From positions 1 through 6,188 of the forward strand of contig JACPRR010000016.1 of NCBI GenBank assembly GCA_016189825.1: a DNA stretch of 6,188 bases, in the 5' to 3' direction. Below, in pieces: positions 1-6,188 of this stretch. Numbering within the stretch: position 1 is the stretch's first letter; every line of letters starts with the position of its first letter. Under the pieces are notes generated by a model. That model was not told the DNA's origin. It made no database searches and saw only the letters and a list, made by a program, of their open reading frames with translations. The stretch comes from Chloroflexota bacterium. Lineage in GTDB: Bacteria; Chloroflexota; Dehalococcoidia; JACPPY01. Both the position numbers and the translations under genes were made by a program.

Positions 1-119
1 CGGAGATAGATATCAGGCAAACGCGCTGTGGCTGGGCCATACATTCATCGGGATGACCACATGGGCTGATCATGCGCGTTACCAAATTGGGCCAAAGTCG
101 ATTGCATCCTGGGTGGGCC

Positions 120-515
120 CTATTTGCCCACCTTGTCCTTGGGCCGGACGCGCAGCGCCGACCACACATCGTTGATGGAAACGAGGCTTACGCCCACCAG
201 TCCGTAGTTCTCCACTGCTTCCCTGAGGATATCGCGGTTGAGGTCGGTCTTGAATTTCGACGAGCCTTTCGGGTAGCAAATCCAGAACAACCCATCGAGC
301 TTGACCGCCTTGATCGCGCCGGGCATGACCGACTCCAGCTCGGCCTTATCTTTCACGAATACCTGGATGAAGTCGACCGTGCCGGCGGGCTTTGCGATGA
401 TCTGGGCCCCTGGAGGTAGCTCGCCGAGTTCGTCGAGGTAACCTTCAGGCGCGTTCAATACGGTCATCCTCTGGCCGGGCTTTGCGAGCAGCTTCTTTGC
501 GATCTGGCCGGGCAT
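120..515 (-). CDS. DUF3052-like small protein of unknown function
   Basis: This gene encodes a 131-residue soluble protein with no signal peptide or membrane segment. It resembles what I recall of the DUF3052 family: an early LAKPGQRMTVLNAPEGY stretch (residues 10-26), a central WICYPKGSS element (78-86), TDLNRD (90-95) and a C-terminal VSINDVWSALRVRPK (112-126). The length fits that family. No catalytic residues are assignable and the biochemical function is unknown. The ATG at 513-515 is well supported by a strong Shine-Dalgarno seven bases upstream. The gene follows the glycerate kinase on the same strand with a 42-base gap, so co-transcription is likely, although a shared pathway is not implied. 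The family assignment is from memory of its conserved motifs; that the gene is real is much more certain than its function. Confidence 0.85.
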   Translation of the reverse strand: MPGQIAKKLLAKPGQRMTVLNAPEGYLDELGELPPGAQIIAKPAGTVDFIQVFVKDKAELESVMPGAIKAVKLDGLFWICYPKGSSKFKTDLNRDILREAVENYGLVGVSLVSINDVWSALRVRPKDKVGK

Positions 516-522
516 GGTTGGT

Positions 523-531
523 CCTCCTTTA
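523..531 (-). promoter_or_regulatory. Strong ribosome binding site of the DUF3052-like gene
   Basis: Read on the minus strand, the sequence is TAAAGGAGG, a near-perfect Shine-Dalgarno, seven bases before the ATG at 515. It fixes the start and contrasts with the upstream glycerate kinase, which has no comparable site. Confidence 0.85.
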
Positions 532-557
532 CGTTAGACAATGCCAGGACGCACTGG

Positions 558-1901
558 TCAACCCTGTTCGAGCAGACAGGCAACTACATCGCCCACGTTG
601 GTGCCGGTGTCGCCGGTCACGATGTGAGAGCGAGTCCTTTCGAACAGGCTCCAGGAATCGAAGCCCTTGACATAAGATCGCAACTCGGCGTCCGTCATGT
701 CTCTGGCGGTCTGGTCGTCAACGATTGCGCCGGCTACATCCGGCAAAAAGTCGGAGCCGTCAGTGCCGGCGGCGACCAGTGTCCACTGGCCGGGGAATCG
801 TCTCTGAGCTGCCAGGAATGCGGCGGCGAAGTGTTGGTTCCTGCCGCCCTTCCCGTGCGTGTCGGGGAGCGTGGGGGTGGTCTCGCCACCGAGGAGAAGG
901 ACGTCATGTCCCGCCCGGGCCGTACGCGAGACCTGCAAGGCGAGGGCGCGCGCGGCCGTCTCCGTGTCCCCTTTCATCTCTGAGGTGACAATAAGGGGGC
1001 GCCGCCCCAGCCTGTTCGCCGCGGCGGCCATGGCCTCCAGCGCGATACGGCTGTCACCGATGAGGTAGTTGTGGCAGTTGTCGAGGGATTTGGGCGTCTC
1101 AGGAGCAAGCCCCTGGCACCCCTTCTTGATATGGTTGAGCACCGCCGGCGGCACGCGGTCGAGGAGGCCGTGGTCCAGGATGATGCGCCATGCGTCGCCG
1201 AAGGTGCTCGGGTCCGGCGACGTAGGGCCTGAGGCGATAACGCTCAAGTCGTTCCCTATGACGTCCGAGATGATGAGCGAGATCACCCGGGCGGGGCTGA
1301 AAGCCCGTCCCAGGTTCCCGCCTGCGATCCTGGAGAGGTGTTTTCGCACTGTGTTAATCTGGTGAATGTCGGCGCCACAGTGCAAGAGCAGGGAAGTCAC
1401 ACTCTGGATGTGGGACAGGGAGACACCGTCGACCGGGCAGGGCATCAATGCCGAGCCGCCTCCTGAAATAAGGCAGACAACGAGGTCGCTGGCGCCGGTA
1501 GAATAGTCTGTTGCCAGGGCCAGCATCCGCTCAACTGCTGCAACGCCGCTCTCGTCCGGCACGGGATGGCCCGCCGGTATCAGCCGTATGCTCCGCTCCT
1601 GGAATCCTTCGGGGATGGACTTGCAGGTAACTACGCCGGCGCAAATCAGACGCGGAGGCAACATTTCCTCCAGTGTTTCGGCCATGCGCCCCGAGGCCTT
1701 GCCGCCCCCGATGACGAAGAGCCTGCCCCGGTCGCACCGGTAGCGGTCGCCGCAGACGGTCAGCGAACGCGTGCTATCGTCCCAGTGCAACGCGGAGCGC
1801 ATGAGGCTCCGGGGCTGAACGGACATGATGCCGGCCTCGATTATGTCCAGGGCTTGCATCCTGGAACGAGTGGTGGCGATTTCAGCCCTGTTCTTGATCA
1901 C
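558..1901 (-). CDS. Glycerate 2-kinase, MOFRL/DUF4147 family
   Basis: This enzyme is predicted to phosphorylate D-glycerate with ATP to 2-phosphoglycerate in the cytoplasm, feeding glycerate into lower glycolysis (GckA/TtuD-type glycerate kinase). From the GTG start proposed here it has 447 residues, a normal family length. The N-terminal DUF4147 domain shows GGGKASG (about residues 65-71), SGGGSAL (146-152), NTVRKHLS (183-190) and SGPTSPDPST (224-233). The C-terminal MOFRL domain shows GGETTPTLP (338-346), GKGGRNQ (350-356), AAGTDGSDF (377-385) and TGDTGTNVGD (429-438). All expected motifs are intact. Start choice: an ATG at 1982 would add 27 residues unlike the family, and an ATG at 1859 would remove the IKNRAEIAT segment, which looks family-like. 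GTG at 1901 is preferred, but no start has a Shine-Dalgarno. The gene is divergent from lgt and precedes the DUF3052-like gene. Confidence 0.93.
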   Translation of the reverse strand: MIKNRAEIATTRSRMQALDIIEAGIMSVQPRSLMRSALHWDDSTRSLTVCGDRYRCDRGRLFVIGGGKASGRMAETLEEMLPPRLICAGVVTCKSIPEGFQERSIRLIPAGHPVPDESGVAAVERMLALATDYSTGASDLVVCLISGGGSALMPCPVDGVSLSHIQSVTSLLLHCGADIHQINTVRKHLSRIAGGNLGRAFSPARVISLIISDVIGNDLSVIASGPTSPDPSTFGDAWRIILDHGLLDRVPPAVLNHIKKGCQGLAPETPKSLDNCHNYLIGDSRIALEAMAAAANRLGRRPLIVTSEMKGDTETAARALALQVSRTARAGHDVLLLGGETTPTLPDTHGKGGRNQHFAAAFLAAQRRFPGQWTLVAAGTDGSDFLPDVAGAIVDDQTARDMTDAELRSYVKGFDSWSLFERTRSHIVTGDTGTNVGDVVACLLEQG

Positions 1902-1911
1902 GGCAAGTTTG

Positions 1912-1920
1912 ATTCTAGCA
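1912..1920 (-). promoter_or_regulatory. Candidate extended -10 promoter for the glycerate kinase
   Basis: Read on the minus strand, this is TGCTAGAAT, matching the extended -10 pattern TGnTATAAT with one mismatch in the hexamer. It lies 10 bases before the GTG at 1901, so transcription would begin almost at the start codon and give a leaderless or nearly leaderless message. That fits the absence of a Shine-Dalgarno. I see no convincing -35 element, which extended -10 promoters can lack. The function is inferred. Confidence 0.4.
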
Positions 1921-1981
1921 CATACGCTGCGGTAGTCGCCCGTATTCAGATGCTGGCGGTCAGCTCCGCGCGATGCGTGCA

Positions 1982-1990
1982 TGATAGAAT
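1982..1990 (+). promoter_or_regulatory. Candidate extended -10 promoter for lgt
   Basis: The sequence TGATAGAAT matches TGnTATAAT with one mismatch and carries the same TAGAAT hexamer as the divergent candidate at 1912-1920. It lies about 40 bases before the lgt start, which leaves room for a short leader containing the AGAGG ribosome site. No good -35 is visible near 1962-1967. Confidence 0.4.
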
Positions 1991-2030
1991 ACTAACGGCA
2001 GCAGAAGAACACCGAGGCAGAGGCAAGCCC

Positions 2031-2816
2031 ATGATAGTTGTCGACATAAACCCGGTGGCAGCTTCGATCGGGCCGTTGTCAATACGCTGGTACGGCCTGA
2101 TGTACGTCGTGGGCATTGCGGCTGGCTTGCTAGTGGCTTTCCCCTACGCCAGGTCCAGGGGGCTTTCGCAGATTCAGCTTGAGAAGGTAGTAATCTGGTC
2201 GGTCCCGGTCGGCCTGGTCGGCGCCAGACTGTATTATGTCCTTCAGCAGCCGCTGGGACAGTACGTCGCGGAGCCGTGGCGCATAATGGCCTTGTGGGAA
2301 GGCGGGATGGCTTTCTACGGGGCCATCTTCGCTGTGGTACTGGTGCTGCTTGTTGCGGGGTGGCGCCTGAAGATGTCGATCGCGAAGCTTCTGGACGTGG
2401 CGGCGCTCTTCGGTGTGGTGGGCCAGTTCTTCGGCCGCATCGGCAACTTCATCAATGGGGACGTCATCGGCTATCCCACCGGTCTGCCCTGGGGGGTGGT
2501 ATATGCTAACCCCGGCTCTTTCCCGCCCCGCCACGACATAGCCTACCACCCTGCGGCTGCGTACGAGGCCCTGGTCAACGTGGCGCTGTTCGGCCTTCTC
2601 TGGCCGCTTCGCAAGCGACTTGAGGCGGGCACGTTGTTCTTCCTTTACGTCGTCGGCTATTCAGTGGGCCAGGTTATCGTGTTCTTCTGGCGGGACAACG
2701 TGGTGGTCTTCCTCGGCCTGAAACAGGCGCAATTGACCGCCATCGTGGTGCTGGCAGCCGCCACTGCCGCCTTCGTTGCTCTTTCCAGGCTCCGGCGCAG
2801 CCTTCCGCCGGCCTGA
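2031..2816 (+). CDS. lgt: Prolipoprotein diacylglyceryl transferase
   Basis: Lgt transfers diacylglyceryl from phosphatidylglycerol to the lipobox cysteine of prolipoproteins in the cytoplasmic membrane, the first step of lipoprotein maturation. The 261-residue protein has the usual family length and several hydrophobic segments (about residues 22-40, 54-70, 95-110, 121-134, 180-191, 200-220 and 237-251). Visible family motifs are IRWYGLMY (18-25), GGMAFYG (91-97), the Lgt signature GRIGNFINGD (135-144), HPAAAYEAL (173-181, the usual HPTQLYE position) and FFWRDN (218-223). The signature ends in Asp144 where many Lgt proteins have Glu, and Tyr96 occupies the place of the His in E. coli FHGG. 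The ATG at 2031 has AGAGG seven bases upstream. The same frame stays open another 155 codons upstream, but that part lies antisense to the glycerate kinase and is not coding. The gene looks monocistronic. Confidence 0.96.
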   Translation: MIVVDINPVAASIGPLSIRWYGLMYVVGIAAGLLVAFPYARSRGLSQIQLEKVVIWSVPVGLVGARLYYVLQQPLGQYVAEPWRIMALWEGGMAFYGAIFAVVLVLLVAGWRLKMSIAKLLDVAALFGVVGQFFGRIGNFINGDVIGYPTGLPWGVVYANPGSFPPRHDIAYHPAAAYEALVNVALFGLLWPLRKRLEAGTLFFLYVVGYSVGQVIVFFWRDNVVVFLGLKQAQLTAIVVLAAATAAFVALSRLRRSLPPA

Positions 2817-2824
2817 AATGATGG

Positions 2825-2853
2825 CCAGCGGTCGCCTTAGCGGCAGCCGCTGG
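2825..2853 (+). terminator. Hairpin after lgt, possible terminator
   Basis: CCAGCGG (2825-2831) pairs with CCGCTGG (2847-2853). An inner CGC/GCG pairing (2833-2835 with 2840-2842) closes a CTTA loop, with unpaired bases between the two stems. The hairpin begins eight bases after the lgt stop. No T-run follows (the next bases are TTCCC), so it would be a weak intrinsic terminator or an mRNA-stabilising end. Confidence 0.4.
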
Positions 2854-2936
2854 TTCCCTGAAGCGCCACAATCCCTGGTACCGGCTCCGCAGCGTGTCCT
2901 GCTATTCCCCGCAACGGCTTGACCTATCCGCGCAAC

Positions 2937-3000
2937 TAATTCCCACCAAATTTAATAAATATTCCCTGACTCCTGCGTATTTGTTATCGCGTTGTTTTTA
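2937..3000 (+). other. AT-rich patch upstream of the transporter operon
   Basis: The 198-base gap between lgt and the transporter gene contains no ORF that I can support. Within it, 2937-2965 is markedly AT-rich (it includes TTTAATAAATATT at 2951-2963) in an otherwise GC-rich window, and 2979-3001 is T-rich. A promoter for the two downstream genes most likely lies here. TTGACC at 2919-2924 resembles a -35 hexamer, but no -10 box sits at 16-18 bases from it, so I do not name a promoter. Confidence 0.35.
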
Positions 3001-3014
3001 CTCTGCTGCTTAGG

Positions 3015-4058
3015 ATGGAAGCAGAGGTGGAAAGGTATTTGATTTCGCGACTGTGCCAGTTTATCGACCTGCTGTCGAGAGGATACACATTCATTTTGCT
3101 TGTGAACCATCCGGCGGCAGGGGCGGCCCTGTGCGTGGCCCTGTTCTTGCTCAGCCCGTGGGCCGGGGCCGCCGCGCTGGCAGGGAACGCCGCGGCTACC
3201 CTTGTGACCCTTGCCGTGTTGAAAGTGGACCCAGGGACGGTGCGCTACGGCGTTTTCGGCGGCAACGGGCTTTTCGTGGGCCTGGCCTGGGCGCCACTTA
3301 TTGCCGGAAATGTTTTCTCCCTGCCGTTTCTCCTTGCCGCCGCCGCGTTGTGCGCCCTGCTCACCTACCTGTGGCAGAAGACCATGTTAGATAGACTGAA
3401 CATGCCGGCGCTCATTGTGCCCTTCCTTGCCGTGACCTGGCTCGGGCTTCCCCTGATACGATTCCTGGGTGCGCGTTTGGGCCAAGCCGTGCTGGCCGCG
3501 CCGTCCTGGTGGCTACCGGCAGAGGAGGCGGCAAGTCGCCGGGTTCCCGGCCCGTTCATGGACATGTTCCACGGGCTGGGCTACCTGTTTTACCAGGACA
3601 GCATGCTCATCGGGTTGGTGGTCTTCTTCTGCTGGTTCGTTGCCGGGTGGAAAACCGCCCTGACTGCCGCGACCGCAGGAGCCGGCGTGTGGACGGCGCT
3701 GTGGGCCTCCGGTTGGACGGCCGGCGGCGACATGGGCCGGACGTGGATTGTTATTAACGGGGTTCTCGCCGCCCTGTTGCTGGGGCTCTTCCTGCGCCCT
3801 TCGGCAGGCGCCACTGCGTACTCACTGGGCGGGGCGGCGCTAGCAGCCTGGTTGAGCAGCATGGTCGTGCGCTTCGGGCGCACCGACATGGCTACTTCCG
3901 TGGTGCCGTTTGTCTCGGTCGTGCTCGCCTTTCTTTCCTTGACCGGCCTCCGCCACGCCAGGGACGAAGCAGGCTGGATACTGCGGCGCGTCCCGCTCGA
4001 CGAGGTAACTGTTCCCAGGGGGGGATGGTGCCCCGGTAGGGGTGTGAGAGGGAGCTGA
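3015..4058 (+). CDS. Urea transporter (UT/SLC14) family membrane protein
   Basis: This 347-residue, strongly hydrophobic protein is a two-repeat channel of the urea transporter family. Repeat one shows SRGYTFILLVNHPAAG (21-36), GVFGGNGLFVGLA (79-91, the usual GLYGFNGxLVGIA element) and NMPALIVPFLAVTWLGL (129-145). Repeat two shows HGLGYLFYQDSMLIG (186-200), WIVINGVLAALLLG (244-257) and MATSVVPFVSVVLAF (292-306). These internal repeats and the length match the family. By my alignment the Gln expected in each RGxGQ element is Phe26 and Tyr190 here, so urea may not be the substrate. The C-terminus is a 37-residue hydrophilic tail. The ATG at 3015 is used here, but TTG at 3039 has a better ribosome site and would shorten the protein by eight residues. 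The next gene starts three bases after the stop, so the two are probably co-translated. Confidence 0.85.
   Translation: MEAEVERYLISRLCQFIDLLSRGYTFILLVNHPAAGAALCVALFLLSPWAGAAALAGNAAATLVTLAVLKVDPGTVRYGVFGGNGLFVGLAWAPLIAGNVFSLPFLLAAAALCALLTYLWQKTMLDRLNMPALIVPFLAVTWLGLPLIRFLGARLGQAVLAAPSWWLPAEEAASRRVPGPFMDMFHGLGYLFYQDSMLIGLVVFFCWFVAGWKTALTAATAGAGVWTALWASGWTAGGDMGRTWIVINGVLAALLLGLFLRPSAGATAYSLGGAALAAWLSSMVVRFGRTDMATSVVPFVSVVLAFLSLTGLRHARDEAGWILRRVPLDEVTVPRGGWCPGRGVRGS
3023..3030 (+). promoter_or_regulatory. Shine-Dalgarno favouring a TTG start at 3039
   Basis: AGAGGTGG ends eight bases before the in-frame TTG at 3039-3041, giving good spacing. The ATG at 3015 has only AGG directly adjacent to it, which is too close to act as a Shine-Dalgarno. 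The real N-terminus may therefore be M-ISRLCQF, just ahead of the first transmembrane segment. Confidence 0.5.
4046..4054 (+). promoter_or_regulatory. Ribosome binding site of the ATP-grasp/decarboxylase gene
   Basis: GAGAGGGAG lies inside the last codons of the transporter gene, seven bases before the ATG at 4062. The transporter stop (4056-4058) falls between this site and the start codon, an arrangement typical of translational coupling. Confidence 0.75.
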
Positions 4059-4061
4059 CTG

Positions 4062-6188
4062 ATGAAAGCAATCTATGTCAGTGGTGTGCACAGCGGTCCC
4101 GACCCATCAGCCGGCGTTGGAGTGGCGAGGTCCCTCAGGCAGGCGTTTCCCCATGCCACCCTGGTGGGGGTCGACTACTCCGCAGGCAGCTCCGGCATAC
4201 ACTATGAGGGCTTCGACAGCATCTGGCTGCAAAGGCCCTGGAACGAGCTTGAGCTGGACCTCTACAAGGTCCAGATCGCTTCCGAATTGGAACAAGGCTC
4301 GTTATGGATATCGTGCCTGGACCTTGAAGCGCAGTGGCTGTCGAGCGCCTTTCCGGACCATCCCGGGATGCTGGTGCCTCCGGCATCGGCGTTTGAGGGG
4401 ATCGCCAAACCTGGCATCAGGGCATCGCGAGTGCTGCCGCTGGAGGTCCCCGCCTACGCTGTTGCTGACCGGCCCTTGTGGGACCTCTATGCGTTCTGCC
4501 GGCGCCATGGCTGGCCGGTATGGTGCAAGGGGCCTTACCACGAGGCGATACTGACATGGAACTGGCAGACAACGGCCGCCGCGCTGGAGCACCTCAAAGA
4601 CAAGTGGGCTGTCCGTAACCCTGCCCTCCAGGAGCACATCAAAGGCAGTGAGGAGAGCATCGTGTTTTGCGCCTACCAGGGCAAGGTGCTCGGCTGTGTC
4701 TACATGCAGAAGCGTGTGCAGACCGCGGAGGGCAAGACATGGGCCGGGGTCATCAGGGCGCTCGACGACAATCTCCGCGAAGGTCTGGACAGGGCGGTTG
4801 AGGCTACCAATTGGACAGGTGGGGGCGAGCTGGAGCTGATACGCGATGACCAGGGGAATCGCTACATCATGGACTGGAACCCCCGGTTCCCCGCTTACAT
4901 CTACGGCGCGACACTGGCCGGGCATAACCTGCCGGCCATGCTGGCCGAGGCGGCGGGCGCCGGGCGCCCGCTCGCCTCGCCCTGCTACAGCGGCGAGTTT
5001 GCCAGAATCGTCATGGAGGTACCCGTACGCTCACAGTACCCCCTGCCACCCCCTTCCCCGCAGGATACGGTTGGGAAGGGTTTCTCGGCAAAACATCCCT
5101 CGGGGATGGTCCTGCTGGCGCGGCAACTAAGCGGCAGAAAGAAGCGGCGCGACGGTCTCGAGGGGCCAGCCCCACGGTTGCCCGCTTCGGTGCTGGAGGA
5201 CCTCTCCGGAATCGACCGGGAGGAACTGGCGACTCCGGCGCGGGTATTCTTGCCGCGCACCGCGCATGAGGCGTTCTCAAGAGTCAAGGAGTCCGTATCG
5301 GCAGTATCTGTTCCCAGGGTGCGAATGCGCGTGGCCTATAGCGTGAAGACCAACCCGCATCCTGAGATGATGAGGCTGGCGCTGGAGGCCGGGTTCCTCG
5401 CCGAGGCGATAACCGGCAGTGAGGTCCAGCATGCCTTAGCCTGCGGCTTTTCTCCCCAGCGTATCGTGCTCAACGGGCCTGCGCAGGGCTGGCCCGCGGC
5501 AGCCGGCGCCATATCCCCGCTCTTCGCCGTATTCGCTGATTCGCTGGAGCGCCTGGCTGCATTCAGGGGAAGCAAGAATGGCGCGCGCTATCTGGGAGTC
5601 CGGCTCCGACCCGCGACAGCGGCATCACGGTTCGGGGCCAACCTCGCTGAATTCGTTGATTTTCATCACCTCCTGGCGAAGCTGCGCGACATGGGAAGCG
5701 AAGGCCTGGGAATCCACTTCCACATTCAGAGCGATGTGATAGGCGTCAGGCCCTGGGAAGAGGCGTTCGACGCCTTTCTCAACTGGGGACGGACCCTCCA
5801 GGAACTGAGCGGGCTGCCGGTCCGCTGCGTGGACGTTGGCGGCGGATGGTTCCCCGACGACTTCACGGAGGAGCTTGCGCCACAGTTGCAGGACCTGGTC
5901 GCAAGGTCAAAGCGTGTCCTGCCTGACCTGGAGAGCTTCCTGCTTGAACCGGGGAAGGCGCTGGCGCAGCCATGCTGGGCCCTGATAACCCGGGTGCTGG
6001 AGGTGCGCCGGCCTTTTGCCGAGGACGGCCATGTCGACGCGGTCGTCGACGGGGCGATATCTGACCTGCCGCTGGCGCAAGCCTATCCCCACCGCCTGTA
6101 TTTTCTGCGCGATGGGACCATAACCGCTCTTGCCTCCGGGGGGGACCGGGTGCTGGGGCGCAACTGCATGGAGTTCGACCAGTTGGCC
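4062..6188 (+). CDS. ATP-grasp ligase / PLP fold-type III decarboxylase fusion (3' end cut by window)
   Basis: A reading frame of 709 codons runs without a stop to the window edge. Residues 1-115 form a pre-ATP-grasp region (SGVHSGPDPSAGVGVARSL at 7-25; WISCLDLE at 82-89). About 120-310 is ATP-grasp-like, with Lys156 in VWCKGPYHEA, GSEESIVF (195-202), GKTWAG (224-229), Glu256/Glu258 in GGGELEL and DWNPR (271-275) at the metal site. A linker of about 320-385 is rich in Pro, Arg and Lys. From about 390 the chain matches ODC/DAP/arginine decarboxylases: YSVKTNP with Schiff-base Lys429, RIVLNGP (467-473), SRFG (522-525), HFHIQSD with His554, VDVGGGW (590-596), EPGKAL (629-634), VVDGAISD (661-668) and CMEFD (702-706). 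Probably about 40-60 residues are missing. Predicted role: cytoplasmic enzyme joining ATP-dependent carboxylate ligation to amino-acid decarboxylation (or racemisation). The substrate is unknown. The gene is coupled to the urea-channel homologue upstream. Confidence 0.9.
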   Translation, partial: MKAIYVSGVHSGPDPSAGVGVARSLRQAFPHATLVGVDYSAGSSGIHYEGFDSIWLQRPWNELELDLYKVQIASELEQGSLWISCLDLEAQWLSSAFPDHPGMLVPPASAFEGIAKPGIRASRVLPLEVPAYAVADRPLWDLYAFCRRHGWPVWCKGPYHEAILTWNWQTTAAALEHLKDKWAVRNPALQEHIKGSEESIVFCAYQGKVLGCVYMQKRVQTAEGKTWAGVIRALDDNLREGLDRAVEATNWTGGGELELIRDDQGNRYIMDWNPRFPAYIYGATLAGHNLPAMLAEAAGAGRPLASPCYSGEFARIVMEVPVRSQYPLPPPSPQDTVGKGFSAKHPSGMVLLARQLSGRKKRRDGLEGPAPRLPASVLEDLSGIDREELATPARVFLPRTAHEAFSRVKESVSAVSVPRVRMRVAYSVKTNPHPEMMRLALEAGFLAEAITGSEVQHALACGFSPQRIVLNGPAQGWPAAAGAISPLFAVFADSLERLAAFRGSKNGARYLGVRLRPATAASRFGANLAEFVDFHHLLAKLRDMGSEGLGIHFHIQSDVIGVRPWEEAFDAFLNWGRTLQELSGLPVRCVDVGGGWFPDDFTEELAPQLQDLVARSKRVLPDLESFLLEPGKALAQPCWALITRVLEVRRPFAEDGHVDAVVDGAISDLPLAQAYPHRLYFLRDGTITALASGGDRVLGRNCMEFDQLA

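Noticed and set aside
2..172. Open frame from the window's left edge on the plus strand, ending at 172
   Set aside because: It runs antisense into the DUF3052-like gene and shows no recognisable domain; about 120 bases of edge sequence are too little to call a gene. I see nothing definite in 1-119.
624..1365. Several plus-strand ORFs of 69-119 codons opposite the glycerate kinase
   Set aside because: They are mirror frames of a GC-rich gene: Arg/Gly/Pro-rich, with no recognisable motif or ribosome site.
1566..2030. In-frame 155-codon upstream extension of lgt
   Set aside because: It lies antisense to the well-supported glycerate kinase and to the divergent promoter region. It has no Lgt homology, and a good AGAGG ribosome site precedes the ATG at 2031.
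2919..2924. TTGACC as a -35 box for the transporter operon
   Set aside because: No plausible -10 hexamer lies at the right distance; the AT-rich TTTAAT is about 26 bases away.
4018..4024. G7 homopolymer near the end of the transporter gene, considered as a phase-variable or frameshift site
   Set aside because: All three frames stop within 4037-4058, so slippage would change only the last few tail residues and would not fuse it to the next gene.
4075..4925. ORFs on both strands within 4075-4925 (159 and 207 codons)
   Set aside because: They overlap the ATP-grasp half of the 4062-6188 frame, whose family motifs are continuous. The alternative frames give low-complexity Arg/Pro-rich proteins.
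4961..4970. Palindrome CGGGCGCCCG within the fusion gene
   Set aside because: It is a short GC palindrome inside coding sequence (Ala/Gly/Arg/Pro codons), expected by chance at this GC content.

Overview
The window is a GC-rich bacterial segment with five protein-coding genes and no RNA gene, CRISPR array or mobile element that I can support. The lineage cannot be fixed from the sequence. High GC, the form of the Lgt signature (ending in Asp rather than Glu) and the glycerate kinase N-terminus recall uncultured Chloroflexota/Dehalococcoidia, but this is a low-confidence impression from memory.

Layout. Positions 120-1901 hold two genes on the minus strand: a glycerate 2-kinase of the MOFRL type followed, 42 bases later, by a small DUF3052-like protein. 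Both are probably transcribed leftward from a roughly 130-base divergent intergenic region (1902-2030). From the other side of that region, lgt (prolipoprotein diacylglyceryl transferase, 2031-2816) runs rightward. A hairpin and an AT-rich 200-base gap separate lgt from a second rightward unit. That unit is a urea-transporter-family membrane protein (about 3015-4058) followed after only 3 bases by a large gene that starts at 4062 and stays open to the window edge (709 codons, no stop).

The large gene is the most unusual item. It encodes an N-terminal ATP-grasp-like ligase domain, a proline-rich and basic linker, and a C-terminal fold-type III PLP decarboxylase domain (ODC/DAP decarboxylase-like) with its lysine, histidine, glycine loop and C-x-E-x-D motif all visible. 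Tight coupling to a urea-channel homologue, in which the Gln expected in each repeat appears to be replaced by an aromatic residue, suggests a small unit that makes or processes an amine/amide compound and moves it across the membrane. The chemistry and substrate are not deducible here. The glycerate kinase, DUF3052 and lgt genes look like ordinary housekeeping or metabolic neighbours.
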